A stretch of 5,879 bases of DNA from Gammaproteobacteria bacterium (lineage in GTDB: Bacteria > Pseudomonadota > Gammaproteobacteria > HTCC5015): assembly GCA_020630145.1 (NCBI GenBank), contig JAHDBX010000128.1, forward strand, positions 1 through 5,879. Reading direction: 5' to 3'. The first letter of the stretch is position 1. Each line of letters opens with the position of its first letter. Below are positions 1-5,710 of the stretch, piece by piece. Made by a program: the position numbers and the translations under genes. The notes beneath the pieces are model-generated. The model was given only the letters and a program-made list of their open reading frames with translations. It was not told the DNA's origin and did no database searches.

Positions 1-698
1 ATAGGTAATAACTCATTATGCAATCTATCAAATTTCTTTTTAACTAATGAAGGAATATCATCTTCATCTAAAAGTACTGAGTCGCCATATTCCGGACAGT
101 TAATGTCTTTAATACCTATTTCAGTAGGGTCTCCAATATGTATTGGCTTACCATGCGTTCTAGAAAATTTCTCTGTGATACTTATTACTTGATCAATATC
201 TTCGCTTTTATAAGGCCGCATTGAAACAACCATATTGCAATTAAAATTTTCTGTTTTTTTAGTAGCAATAGTAGTATCGAACATAGACACATTCGTATTA
301 GTCAATATATTTTTTGGCGTTAAACCAGCTTTAGTTAAGGCATCTTCAAATGAAAAAGAACAACCTATCACGGCCGTTACTGAATCTTCATTCCAAAACT
401 TCTTAATGTCACTTACTGATTCTGTGTACTCCCCATCATGAAATAAATGATACTCCGGGATATCAATGCGAATATCAATATCGCTGCCTAAAGATGGAAT
501 ACTTGGAACACCGGGTTTAGAAACGCCTATTAGCGGGCATGGTGTTGCATTATTTTTGCAAAAATTAATAAATTCATCTGCCCACTTTTTAGGAAGTATT
601 ACTACATTGCCTTGTACAAGATTAGGCATTAACCCACTAGTTGTGCCAGTAAATGAACTGCTACGAATACTTTCTCTTACTTCATTAATCGTTTTCAA
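1..698 (-). CDS. DUF1445 / YcsI-type putative hydro-lyase (D-glutamate cyclase-like), 3' end outside window
   Basis: The minus-strand frame is open from about 704 to the window edge and gives at least 232 residues. Family hallmarks in order are an N-terminal IR..SFTGTTSG (11-22), the CPLIGVSKPG region (54-63), DIDIRIDIPEYHLFHDGEY (73-91), the signature IGCSFSFEDAL (111-121), VVSMRP (157-162) and HGKPIHIGDPTEIGIKDI (182-199). These match the DUF1445 family (B. subtilis YcsI; the mammalian D-glutamate cyclase domain), so a cytosolic enzyme acting on D-glutamate/5-oxoproline-type compounds is plausible but not proven. I chose the TTG at 698 because AGGGGA lies six bases upstream. A GTG at 704 is the alternative, and an in-frame stop precedes both. 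After YGDSVLL..DDIP (204-216) relatives usually continue with VFWACGVTPQ, whereas here the sequence continues SLVKKKFDRLHNELLP. The C-terminus is therefore divergent. The family call is secure; the enzymatic function is inferred. Confidence 0.82.
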   Translation of the reverse strand, partial: MKTINEVRESIRSSSFTGTTSGLMPNLVQGNVVILPKKWADEFINFCKNNATPCPLIGVSKPGVPSIPSLGSDIDIRIDIPEYHLFHDGEYTESVSDIKKFWNEDSVTAVIGCSFSFEDALTKAGLTPKNILTNTNVSMFDTTIATKKTENFNCNMVVSMRPYKSEDIDQVISITEKFSRTHGKPIHIGDPTEIGIKDINCPEYGDSVLLDEDDIPSLVKKKFDRLHNELLP

Positions 699-704
699 AC
701 CCAC
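699..704 (-). promoter_or_regulatory. Alternative start (GTG) region and ribosome-binding context of the YcsI-like gene
   Basis: On the minus strand TTTAGGGGAGTGGGTTTG runs into the gene. The purine run AGGGGA is correctly spaced for a TTG start at 698. It directly abuts the GTG at 704-702, too close for ribosome binding to that codon. This favours the TTG start, but the choice changes the protein by only two residues. Confidence 0.4.
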
Positions 705-740
705 TCCCCTAAACCTGGCAAGTAATAATTAAACTGATAC

Positions 741-757
741 TTAATTGACTCGATTAA
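741..757. promoter_or_regulatory. 17-bp near-palindrome, candidate LysR-type operator
   Basis: TTAATTGACTCGATTAA reads almost identically on both strands (14 of 17 positions). It contains a T-N11-A arrangement typical of LysR-family boxes. It sits just downstream of the candidate -10 of the YcsI-like gene, overlapping the predicted transcription start, and lies between that gene and the adjacent LysR regulator gene. Binding is an inference, since AT-rich intergenic DNA gives such repeats by chance fairly often. Confidence 0.35.
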
Positions 758-785
758 TAGTAAGAAAAATGCTCCATAAATTCAA
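757..785 (-). promoter_or_regulatory. Candidate sigma70 promoter of the YcsI-like gene
   Basis: On the minus strand TTGAAT (780-785) is followed after exactly 17 bases by TACTAT (757-762). Each hexamer matches the consensus at 4 of 6 positions. A start near 750 would give a leader of about 50 bases. The match is moderate, and transcription from the lysR promoter could also reach this gene. Confidence 0.4.
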
Positions 786-811
786 ATTATGATTTTTTTT
801 AGATTTTGATA

Positions 812-832
812 AATTTTTCTTATCGAAAAATT
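812..832. repeat. AT-rich inverted repeat after the lysR stop, possible weak terminator
   Basis: AATTTTTC and GAAAAATT form perfect 8-bp arms around a TTATC loop, 11 bases past the LysR stop codon on the minus strand. The stem has a single G-C pair and is not followed by a clean U-run on the minus strand. An intrinsic terminator is therefore possible but weakly supported. Confidence 0.3.
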
Positions 833-843
833 ACCAAGTATGA

Positions 844-1740
844 CTACGTCTTCTGTAATGTATCGGCCGTAGACCTCGCTAGCGTAACAATAGAGGCTAG
901 CTCTGGGCGATGCGGCATCATCGGGTATGAAGCAGTGAAAGTTAAATCAGATGGCTTCCATGTAGTTTTGATAAGACACATCCTAGCTGCATATATATCA
1001 GGCTTAATAACGTCATAAGGTAATGCAGCTACACCTATACCGTCAAGCACCATTCTTCGACACGCTGCTAGTGAACTAGAGGCAAATATTCTCGTCGGGT
1101 ACTCTGAACATTTAGCAAACTCTCGCTTTATTTCATTATAAGGGACACTGTTCCTTGCGTATGTAATGACAGGGAATCGAGATAAGTCTGATAAAGACTG
1201 CTCTTCTACATTAATTCCCAATGAAGGGCTTGCAACCCAAACAAGTTTATTAGTCACGAGTGCATCACTGGTAATTAATGGATCTGACAATGGGCCAACT
1301 AAAAATGCTATATCAAGTAAACCAGATGCCAACAGTTCAGCTAATGTTACAGATACATCGACTGTCAATTCAACCTGTACATTAGGCATATCCTTTTGAA
1401 AGTTTTGTAAAAATGCAGAAAGCCATGAATGAGCTATCGTTTCAGATACCCCTAAGCGTAATAAACCAGAAAAAGCCGCTTCATTATTTGCAGTGCTGGT
1501 AAATTCTTTAGATAAGTACACCAGCTTTTCAGCATACGGCAATAACTCGTGTCCTTTAGGGGTTAATAAAACTTTACTATTACCTTCTCGGTCAAAGAGT
1601 TTAACATCCAACTCTTCTTCTAATGCTGTAATCCTAGACGAAATGGCGGGCTGTGTAGTACATTGTTGTTCAGCTGCTTTGCTGAAACTACGTAACTTAG
1701 CCACCCAAAGAAAGGCCTCGATGCGTTTAAAATTCATCAT
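844..1740 (-). CDS. LysR-family transcriptional regulator
   Basis: This 298-residue protein has the normal length for the family. Residues 3-66 form the N-terminal winged helix-turn-helix: a FKRIEAFLWVAKLRSFSKAAE segment, the recognition-helix stretch TTQPAISSRITALEEEL (28-44), then KLFDREG (47-53) and LTPKGHELL (59-67). Residues from about 91 (SGLLRLGVSET) to the end form the two-lobed periplasmic-binding-protein-like effector domain, including the typical DGIGVAALP near the C-terminus. The start is fixed by two consecutive ATG codons (1740, 1737); an in-frame TAG lies upstream with no ATG, GTG or TTG between. No good Shine-Dalgarno sequence is visible. The gene is co-oriented with the DUF1445 gene 145 bases downstream. 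In other bacteria DUF1445 genes occur beside 5-oxoprolinase-type genes, so this regulator may sense a related metabolite; that is inference. Confidence 0.93.
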   Translation of the reverse strand: MMNFKRIEAFLWVAKLRSFSKAAEQQCTTQPAISSRITALEEELDVKLFDREGNSKVLLTPKGHELLPYAEKLVYLSKEFTSTANNEAAFSGLLRLGVSETIAHSWLSAFLQNFQKDMPNVQVELTVDVSVTLAELLASGLLDIAFLVGPLSDPLITSDALVTNKLVWVASPSLGINVEEQSLSDLSRFPVITYARNSVPYNEIKREFAKCSEYPTRIFASSSLAACRRMVLDGIGVAALPYDVIKPDIYAARMCLIKTTWKPSDLTFTASYPMMPHRPELASIVTLARSTADTLQKT

Positions 1741-1790
1741 ACAAATAAGATATATTGCATAGAGTAAACCTTTAGCAGACAGCTATTTAC

Positions 1791-1796
1791 ATTATA
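1791..1796 (-). promoter_or_regulatory. Candidate -10 box of the lysR promoter
   Basis: A perfect TATAAT occurs on the minus strand in the 130-base gap between ogt and lysR, about 50 bases before the lysR start codon. No convincing -35 box is found 16-18 bases upstream (GTAGAG at 17). The promoter may therefore be weak or activator-dependent, as autoregulated LysR genes often are. Confidence 0.35.
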
Positions 1797-1870
1797 AGAG
1801 TAACTTTAATTAACTCTACCATGGATATTAGCTTCGTTTCAAGAATGCTTAATTTACTAAAGTATAGCTA

Positions 1871-2386
1871 CTATATAGCAAACAAATCATTTTCCAGCCG
1901 CAATAGTTTTTCTTTTGCTGATAAACCACCAGCATAACCAACTAGCTCACCATTGCTACCGATAATTCTATGGCACGGTACAATAATAGAAATAGCATTA
2001 GCGCCATTTGCATTTGCCACTGCTCTGACAGCATTTTTATTACCCACTACCTTTGCAAGACTTACATAATTTAGCACTTCCCCATAAGGTACTTTACATA
2101 AAGCTTGCCAGACTGTTTTCTGAAATGCTGTACCAACAAGCAATAATGGTATATCAAAACTCTGGCGAGATTGATTGAAGTATTCATTAAACTGAATAAC
2201 ACTTTGGCTTAGCACATCATCTTCTTTTTCTATGTATGTTGCTTGCAATACTGTTGTTATACGCTTATCTATTGCTTTGCGCATTTTTCTATAACGCCAA
2301 TCAGCTAAGCAAAGTTGATTATTATATGAACCTAAAATCATTTCACCTACTGGGCTTTGGTAATACTGTATATTAATTTTATTCAT
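1871..2386 (-). CDS. ogt: Methylated-DNA--protein-cysteine S-methyltransferase (O6-alkylguanine repair)
   Basis: The 171-residue protein transfers alkyl groups from O6-alkylguanine (and O4-alkylthymine) in DNA onto its own cysteine, a suicidal repair reaction in the cytoplasm. The catalytic motif IIVPCHRIIG is at 135-143 with acceptor Cys138. The preceding RAVANANGAN (121-130) supplies the arginine finger (Arg121) of the DNA-binding helix-turn-helix. GTAFQKTVWQAL (85-96), VPYGEV (99-104) and the final GYAGG (150-154) are also standard. The length fits stand-alone Ogt rather than the fused Ada regulator, since no Ada N-terminal zinc domain is present. One oddity is that the usual Asn-Pro before the active-site strand is Asn-Ala here (130-131). 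It starts 29 bases after the umuC stop on the same strand and is probably co-transcribed with umuDC. Only a weak ribosome-binding site is seen. Confidence 0.95.
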   Translation of the reverse strand: MNKINIQYYQSPVGEMILGSYNNQLCLADWRYRKMRKAIDKRITTVLQATYIEKEDDVLSQSVIQFNEYFNQSRQSFDIPLLLVGTAFQKTVWQALCKVPYGEVLNYVSLAKVVGNKNAVRAVANANGANAISIIVPCHRIIGSNGELVGYAGGLSAKEKLLRLENDLFAI

Positions 2387-2415
2387 TACTAAGCCGATAA
2401 GTACTGTTTAAAAAA

Positions 2416-3681
2416 TTATGCTATTTGTTTTAACTCACGCCAACTAGTTGTATAACGTGGTGTACGATACTGCTGATTCATCCGCCAACAATCACTAACA
2501 TTCACTGCCGCAAATTGGATTGCCGCACGGCTTTCACGATTAAACGGGTACTTGTCATTAATTTTATCAAGTACTGCTGACAAGGTAGATGACTGTTCTT
2601 GTTCATCTAATAATGAAAACTGTACAACTTGCTTAGGCAGTATATCGTTAATCACAACACCTGCTTTTTTATATACCGTACCTTCTTGATACAAGGTTTT
2701 TAAACCTTCTACTGCTGCTTTTATTAAAGTATGGCTTTCTTGTGATGGTGCCAACAAGATAATAGTTGTAGATGCTCTGTACTGCTCTTGACCTTCATCA
2801 AAAGGGTTAGTACGTATAAAAACCGTAACAGACTTAGCCCAACATTCCTGAGAACGTAATTTTTCGCATGCGATACTCGCAAAATTAACAATTGCTGCTC
2901 GCAGGCCTTCGTAGTTTGTTACTTTATTTCCAAAAGAGCGCGCTACACATAAGTGCTGCTTGTAATCGTCGTCATGACCTATTTCAAAGCAATACTCGCC
3001 TCTTAGCTCTCTAACGGTTCTTTCCATTACAACAGAGTATTTTTTTCTTACCCAGGCAATATCCGCACTTTTTAAGTCTTGTATATTATGTATTTGCGCA
3101 TCCCTTAACGACAAGGCTAACTTGCCACCAACACCCCACAAGTTTTGTGCGCTCATATTCTGTAAAACTGGCGCAGAATCTATTGAAGGTAGGCAGTACA
3201 CACCTTTGTACTGAGAATCTTTTTTAGCAACGTAGTTAGCTAGTTTTGCCAAGGTTTTATTCGGCGCAATACCAATTGAAACGGGTAGGCCTAGCCAGCG
3301 TTGTATTTTTGCTTTTATCAAACGGCAAACTGATAAAGCTTCACCAACAGGCATACCTGACAGATCAAAAAATGCTTCGTCTATTGAATACACTTCGACC
3401 TTGGGTAACTCTTGCTTCAATATTTGCATTACACGCTGCGATAAATCACCATATAAGACAAAGTTAGCCGAAAAAAGATGTACACCTTGCTCATCTAATT
3501 GCCTACGCCACTAAAACAGTGGAGCAGCCATAGGTATACCTAGCGCTTTCACTTCCTCTGAGCGTGCAATAATACATCCATCATTATTCGACAACACTGC
3601 AATGGGTTTGCCAATAAGTTCTGGTCGAAAAACCCTTTCGCATGATGCATAAAAATTATTGCAATCAAGTATCCCTATCAT
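2416..3681 (-). pseudogene. umuC: DNA polymerase V catalytic subunit UmuC, interrupted by an in-frame amber codon
   Basis: Read from the ATG at 3681, the frame encodes a 421-codon UmuC, essentially the usual length (422 in E. coli). A single TAG at 3511-3513 (codon 57) breaks it. The frame is the same on both sides, so this is a point nonsense change and not a frameshift. Before the stop are MIGILDCNNFYASCE with catalytic Asp6 and steric-gate Tyr11, and LSNNDGCIIARSEEVKALGIP. After it are the catalytic SIDEAF (Asp101, Glu102), GIAPNKTLAKLAN, a beta-clamp-like QFSLL (about 354-358) and the C-terminal PRYTTSW. E. coli has Lys at codon 57, so AAG to TAG is the simplest origin. An ATG at 3429 could restart translation, but that product lacks Asp6 and should be inactive. 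The gene lies 18 bases after umuD. It is either a recent pseudogene, a suppressible allele, or a sequencing error. Confidence 0.88.
3511..3513 (-). other. Premature amber stop (TAG) at umuC codon 57
   Basis: The minus strand reads CCA CTG TTT TAG TGG CGT AGG, that is P-L-F-stop-W-R-R, where UmuC relatives commonly have a lysine after the phenylalanine. Conserved UmuC sequence continues without frame change on both sides. The lysR, ogt and thioesterase genes in this window end in TAG, so general reassignment of the codon is unlikely. Confidence 0.9.
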
Positions 3682-3699
3682 TGTTTTACCTATTATTTT

Positions 3700-4284
3700 T
3701 TATTTACGAAACTCGTGTATACAAGCTCGCACTACTCCCCAAATTATTAATTCTTGATTCACGGCTATATCCAGATTTGGGTAAGCAGGGTTTTCTGCAT
3801 CAAGACGAACTATGCCATCACGTTGATATAGGCGCTTAACCGTCAGCTCGCCATCTAATACGGCTATAACAACATCGCCATGAGCGGCAATTTCCGCTCG
3901 ATCAACGAGTAATAAACTATTAGGGAAGATACCTGCGTTCAGCATGGACTCGCCACTCACTCGCACATAAAAAGATGCTGCGGGGTGACGAATAAGGTAG
4001 TCATTTAAATCAAGCTTGCCCTCGATAAAGTCCTCGGCAGGCGAAGGAAAACCTGCCGCGACCTTGCTACTAGTGAGATTTAACGCTTGCTTTTGCTGCG
4101 TATCTGCAGGCTGCATGGCTTCAATATTAGGAGAGTTGTATACCAAAGCTGCAATGGCTAGTTGATCATCGATATCCGGCAACCAGCTAACAGGCAAACG
4201 CCTTAGCTGTGTTGCTTCACCATATTTACCACTACCCGACTTTCGCCCAGCGTGCTCGCGTTTTCCACCGTGTAACTTCTTCAT
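3700..4284 (-). CDS. umuD: UmuD-type self-cleaving pol V subunit (LexA/S24 peptidase fold) with N-terminal extension
   Basis: UmuD cleaves itself when stimulated by RecA filaments, and the processed dimer joins UmuC to form translesion polymerase V. The cleavage region is KVAAGFPSPAEDF, cut between Ala77 and Gly78. The Ser-Lys dyad is Ser113 (SGESM) and Lys150 (ELTVKRL). The spacings from cleavage site to serine to lysine (35 and 37) are those of E. coli UmuD. The protein has 194 residues against 139 in E. coli; the extra ~53 residues are N-terminal. They contain a basic Gly-rich stretch GGKREHAGRKSGSGKYGEAT followed by LRRLPVSWLPDIDDQL, resembling the extended UmuD/LexA-like proteins of other bacteria. 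This part may bind DNA (ribbon-helix-helix-like at a guess). The ATG is fixed by an in-frame TAA eight codons upstream. It is the first gene of umuD-umuC-ogt. Confidence 0.94.
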   Translation of the reverse strand: MKKLHGGKREHAGRKSGSGKYGEATQLRRLPVSWLPDIDDQLAIAALVYNSPNIEAMQPADTQQKQALNLTSSKVAAGFPSPAEDFIEGKLDLNDYLIRHPAASFYVRVSGESMLNAGIFPNSLLLVDRAEIAAHGDVVIAVLDGELTVKRLYQRDGIVRLDAENPAYPNLDIAVNQELIIWGVVRACIHEFRK

Positions 4285-4308
4285 CTTGATTATTGTACAT
4301 TATTCAAG
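4285..4308. promoter_or_regulatory. 24-bp near-palindrome abutting the umuD start codon, candidate operator
   Basis: On the minus strand the left half is CTTGAATAATGT, and the right half is its reverse complement at 10 of 12 positions, centred on TGTACA. It ends exactly at the umuD ATG and lies in the 92-bp divergent region shared with the thioesterase gene. No CTGT-N8-ACAG LexA box is present in that region. The element could be bound by the N-terminal extension of UmuD itself or by a LexA of different specificity. It also overlaps a candidate -10 (TACAAT). Confidence 0.55.
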
Positions 4309-4327
4309 ACAAGCGAAGCAAGCTAGT
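4292..4327 (-). promoter_or_regulatory. Weak candidate umuD promoter inside the palindrome
   Basis: On the minus strand TTGCTT is followed after 18 bases by TACAAT (5 of 6 matches to the -10 consensus), which lies within the 24-bp near-palindrome. Transcription would begin about seven bases later, at or next to the ATG, giving a leaderless or nearly leaderless message. This agrees with the absence of a Shine-Dalgarno sequence before umuD. The -35 match is poor (3 of 6). Confidence 0.3.
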
Positions 4328-4369
4328 TTTTAATTATTTTTCACGGAAGCCGATAGAAGGTTATCAATA

Positions 4370-4408
4370 ATGCCCTATGAGTCAGAACAACATGCAACAA
4401 GAATATAA
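4370..4408 (+). other. 12-codon overlapping upstream ORF with its own ribosome-binding site
   Basis: AGAAGG (4355-4360) is nine bases before an ATG at 4370 but sixteen before the annotated thioesterase ATG at 4377. The ATG at 4370 opens a different frame, MPYESEQHATRI, that stops at 4406-4408, one base before the in-frame ATG-ATG at 4410-4415 (thioesterase Met12-Met13). It may be a translational-coupling leader, or it may be coincidental. Confidence 0.3.
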
Positions 4409-4946
4409 GATGATGTCAGAATCAGAAGTCACGGTATCTGAGCTAATGAAACCCGCCAATAGCAATTTTAGCGGCAAAATTCACGGTGGTTATATCTTAG
4501 GCTTAATGGATCAGATTGCTTACGCTTCTGCAGCCAAGTACAGCAATGCTTACTGTGTAACCGCATCGGTGAACCGGGTTAATTTTTGCTACCCAGTATC
4601 AGTAGGTGATTTGCTTACTTTAAAGGCGAGAATAAACTATGCGGGTAGCAGCTCGATGGTGATTGGTATGCGTGTTGAATCAGAGAACCTAAAAACAGGG
4701 GCAATTAATCACTGCAACTCTTCATACTTTACAATGGTTGCTGTTGACGAAAATGGTAAGCCAACCAAAGTACCAGGCTTGATTTTAAAAGACCAAGAGG
4801 ACGTCAGGCGCTTTGCTAAAAGTGTTAAACGACAAGCACTAACAAAAGAACGTGACAGAGAATTTAGCCAAGAAGATTTCACTATTCAACCCTATTTGGA
4901 ACAATTAAAAGACTACAATGTGATGATTGATGTGCCATTACAATAG
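4377..4946 (+). CDS. Acyl-CoA thioesterase, hotdog fold (YciA/ACOT-like)
   Basis: The protein hydrolyses acyl-CoA to free acid and CoA in the cytoplasm; its chain-length preference cannot be read from the sequence. The hotdog core spans about residues 20-133. PANSNFSGKIHGGYILGLMDQIAYASAA (26-53) contains the NxxG..GG and MD(Q/I) elements, with Asp45 at the usual catalytic acid position and Asn30 nearby. It is followed by CVTASVNRVNFCYPVSVGDLLTL (60-82) and YFTMVAVDENGKPTKVP (117-133), the standard YciA/BACH pattern. A charged C-terminal tail (134-189) extends beyond the minimal domain. The annotated ATG gives 189 residues; Met12 or Met13 are real alternatives because the Shine-Dalgarno spacing at 4377 is poor. 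It is the only plus-strand gene and is divergent from umuD, so the operator-like palindrome could affect both. A role in the damage response is not indicated. Confidence 0.88.
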   Translation: MSQNNMQQEYKMMSESEVTVSELMKPANSNFSGKIHGGYILGLMDQIAYASAAKYSNAYCVTASVNRVNFCYPVSVGDLLTLKARINYAGSSSMVIGMRVESENLKTGAINHCNSSYFTMVAVDENGKPTKVPGLILKDQEDVRRFAKSVKRQALTKERDREFSQEDFTIQPYLEQLKDYNVMIDVPLQ

Positions 4947-5001
4947 TCATATACGTGCTAATACAAGTGACATTACCTATACTCGCATAATTATACATCT
5001 T

Positions 5002-5056
5002 GCTAATTAGCCTAGTGTATTACTTATTTTTGGTTATTTCTGTTCATTGAATGAAC
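5002..5056. repeat. Two short palindromes between the convergent thioesterase and msrB genes
   Basis: The 148-bp gap where the plus-strand thioesterase and minus-strand msrB converge holds GCTAATTAGC (5002-5011) and GTTCATTGAATGAAC (5042-5056, 7-bp arms around one base). Neither is GC-rich, nor directly followed by a T-run on either strand, so neither is a convincing intrinsic terminator. Nothing else was recognised in this gap. Confidence 0.35.
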
Positions 5057-5094
5057 TCATATAAGCGAAATAAATCACTAAACCCAGCAAAGAC

Positions 5095-5649
5095 TTAAGC
5101 CGGAATAAACCTTAAAGCAGAGCCATTATTACAATAACGTACCCCCGTAGGCTTGGGCCCATTTTTGTAGAAATAGCCTTGATGTCCACCACAGCGTTTG
5201 CAATGATATTCAGTACGAGGGTAAATAATACTAAAATCAAGACTAGTACCAATATTTTTTAATACGCCATCGTAAAAGCTCGGCCAACCCGTTTGACTGT
5301 AATATTTGGCTTCAGACCTAAATAACAATAGGCCACAAGCAGCACAAACATATTCACCATCACGATCCTCAGCATTTAAACTACTACTACCTGCACGCTC
5401 CGAATACCTTTCACGCAAAACAGCATACTCCGTACTATTAAGACGCTGACGCCACTCGTTATCACTTATGACAATAGGCTCAAACTGCTCTGGGTTTTTA
5501 GGTAAGTTAAACGGAGCTAAATCGGAGCTAACTTCAAATTCAATAGAGTCCTCATCAACAGACAAGCCCTTAGAAGCTAACACAACAGGCGTTAAAGATG
5601 CCACTCCAGATAAGCCAAGCAGTAAAAAACGCCGCCTCATTATTAACAT
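5095..5649 (-). CDS. msrB: Exported methionine-R-sulfoxide reductase B, divergent active-site loop
   Basis: MsrB reduces methionine-R-sulfoxide in damaged proteins. The 184-residue product begins MLIMRRRFLLLGLSG, a twin-arginine-like motif (Arg5-Arg6-x-Phe8-Leu9) plus hydrophobic stretch, so export to the periplasm is expected. The structural zinc is held by CAAC (102-105) and CKRC (150-153). GWPSF (121-125) is the substrate-pocket tryptophan motif, and the catalytic cysteine is Cys173 in RYCNNGSALRF. The CNNG form (instead of CINS) is familiar in exported MsrBs. Unusually, GHVFxDG is replaced by GYFYKNG (158-164), losing a conserved His and Asp near the active site, and the usual GTE is YSE (82-84). 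The start at 5649 has AGAAGG plus a G-run just upstream. A second msrB ends 152 bases upstream on the same strand. Function is likely but activity may be altered. Confidence 0.92.
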   Translation of the reverse strand: MLIMRRRFLLLGLSGVASLTPVVLASKGLSVDEDSIEFEVSSDLAPFNLPKNPEQFEPIVISDNEWRQRLNSTEYAVLRERYSERAGSSSLNAEDRDGEYVCAACGLLLFRSEAKYYSQTGWPSFYDGVLKNIGTSLDFSIIYPRTEYHCKRCGGHQGYFYKNGPKPTGVRYCNNGSALRFIPA

Positions 5650-5650
5650 A

Positions 5651-5662
5651 CCCCCCCCTTCT
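5651..5662 (-). promoter_or_regulatory. Ribosome-binding site of msrB containing a run of eight G
   Basis: The minus strand reads AGAA followed by eight consecutive G and a T, then the ATG at 5649. The purine-rich AAGGGG part pairs well with 16S rRNA, and the G-run also forms the spacer to the start codon. Changes in run length by slippage would alter spacing and translation efficiency. Confidence 0.6.
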
Positions 5663-5681
5663 ACTTATGTTGGGAAGCATA

Positions 5682-5710
5682 TTTATACCACCCATTTATC
5701 TTGACGTCAA
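5682..5710 (-). promoter_or_regulatory. Near-consensus sigma70 promoter of msrB
   Basis: On the minus strand TTGACG (5705-5710) and TATAAA (5682-5687) are separated by exactly 17 bases; each matches the consensus at 5 of 6 positions. Transcription would start near 5675, leaving a leader of about 26 bases before the msrB ATG with the ribosome-binding site in it. The -35 box lies at the centre of the 36-bp palindrome, and the spacer is its other arm. Confidence 0.65.

Noticed and set aside
791..800. The T8 run after lysR as a plus-strand terminator
   Set aside because: No plus-strand gene precedes it and no GC-rich hairpin lies directly before it.
235..1018. Open plus-strand frames of 68 to 88 codons at 235-441, 466-732 and 806-1018
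   Set aside because: They lie opposite the DUF1445 and LysR genes, whose minus-strand products have full family motifs. The plus-strand products resemble nothing recognisable and lack good ribosome sites.
1166..1762. Plus-strand frames inside the LysR gene (1166-1399, 1493-1762)
   Set aside because: They are antisense shadows of a well-supported regulator gene.
2416..3429. Treating the 337-codon downstream frame as a genuine shorter UmuC
   Set aside because: It lacks catalytic Asp6 and the steric-gate tyrosine, has no good ribosome site before its ATG, and the missing N-terminus is encoded in frame just upstream.
3511..3513. TAG in umuC as a recoded (pyrrolysine-type) codon
   Set aside because: Three other genes here stop at TAG, no family precedent is known to me at this position, and there is no visible recoding element. 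A point nonsense change or error is simpler.
3246..3839. Plus-strand frames opposite umuC and umuD (3246-3467, 3642-3839)
   Set aside because: They are antisense to conserved UmuC/UmuD sequence and show no recognisable protein family.
4285..4376. A classical LexA box (CTGT-N8-ACAG) upstream of umuD
   Set aside because: Neither CTGT nor ACAG occurs in this intergenic region on the plus strand, and the two halves would be present in the reverse complement as well.
5042..5056. GTTCATTGAATGAAC as an intrinsic terminator of msrB or the thioesterase
   Set aside because: The stem is short and AT-rich, with no adjacent U-run on either strand.
5468..5704. Plus-strand frame opposite the 5' end of msrB
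   Set aside because: It is antisense to the MsrB leader and crosses the promoter palindrome; its product looks like an artefact.
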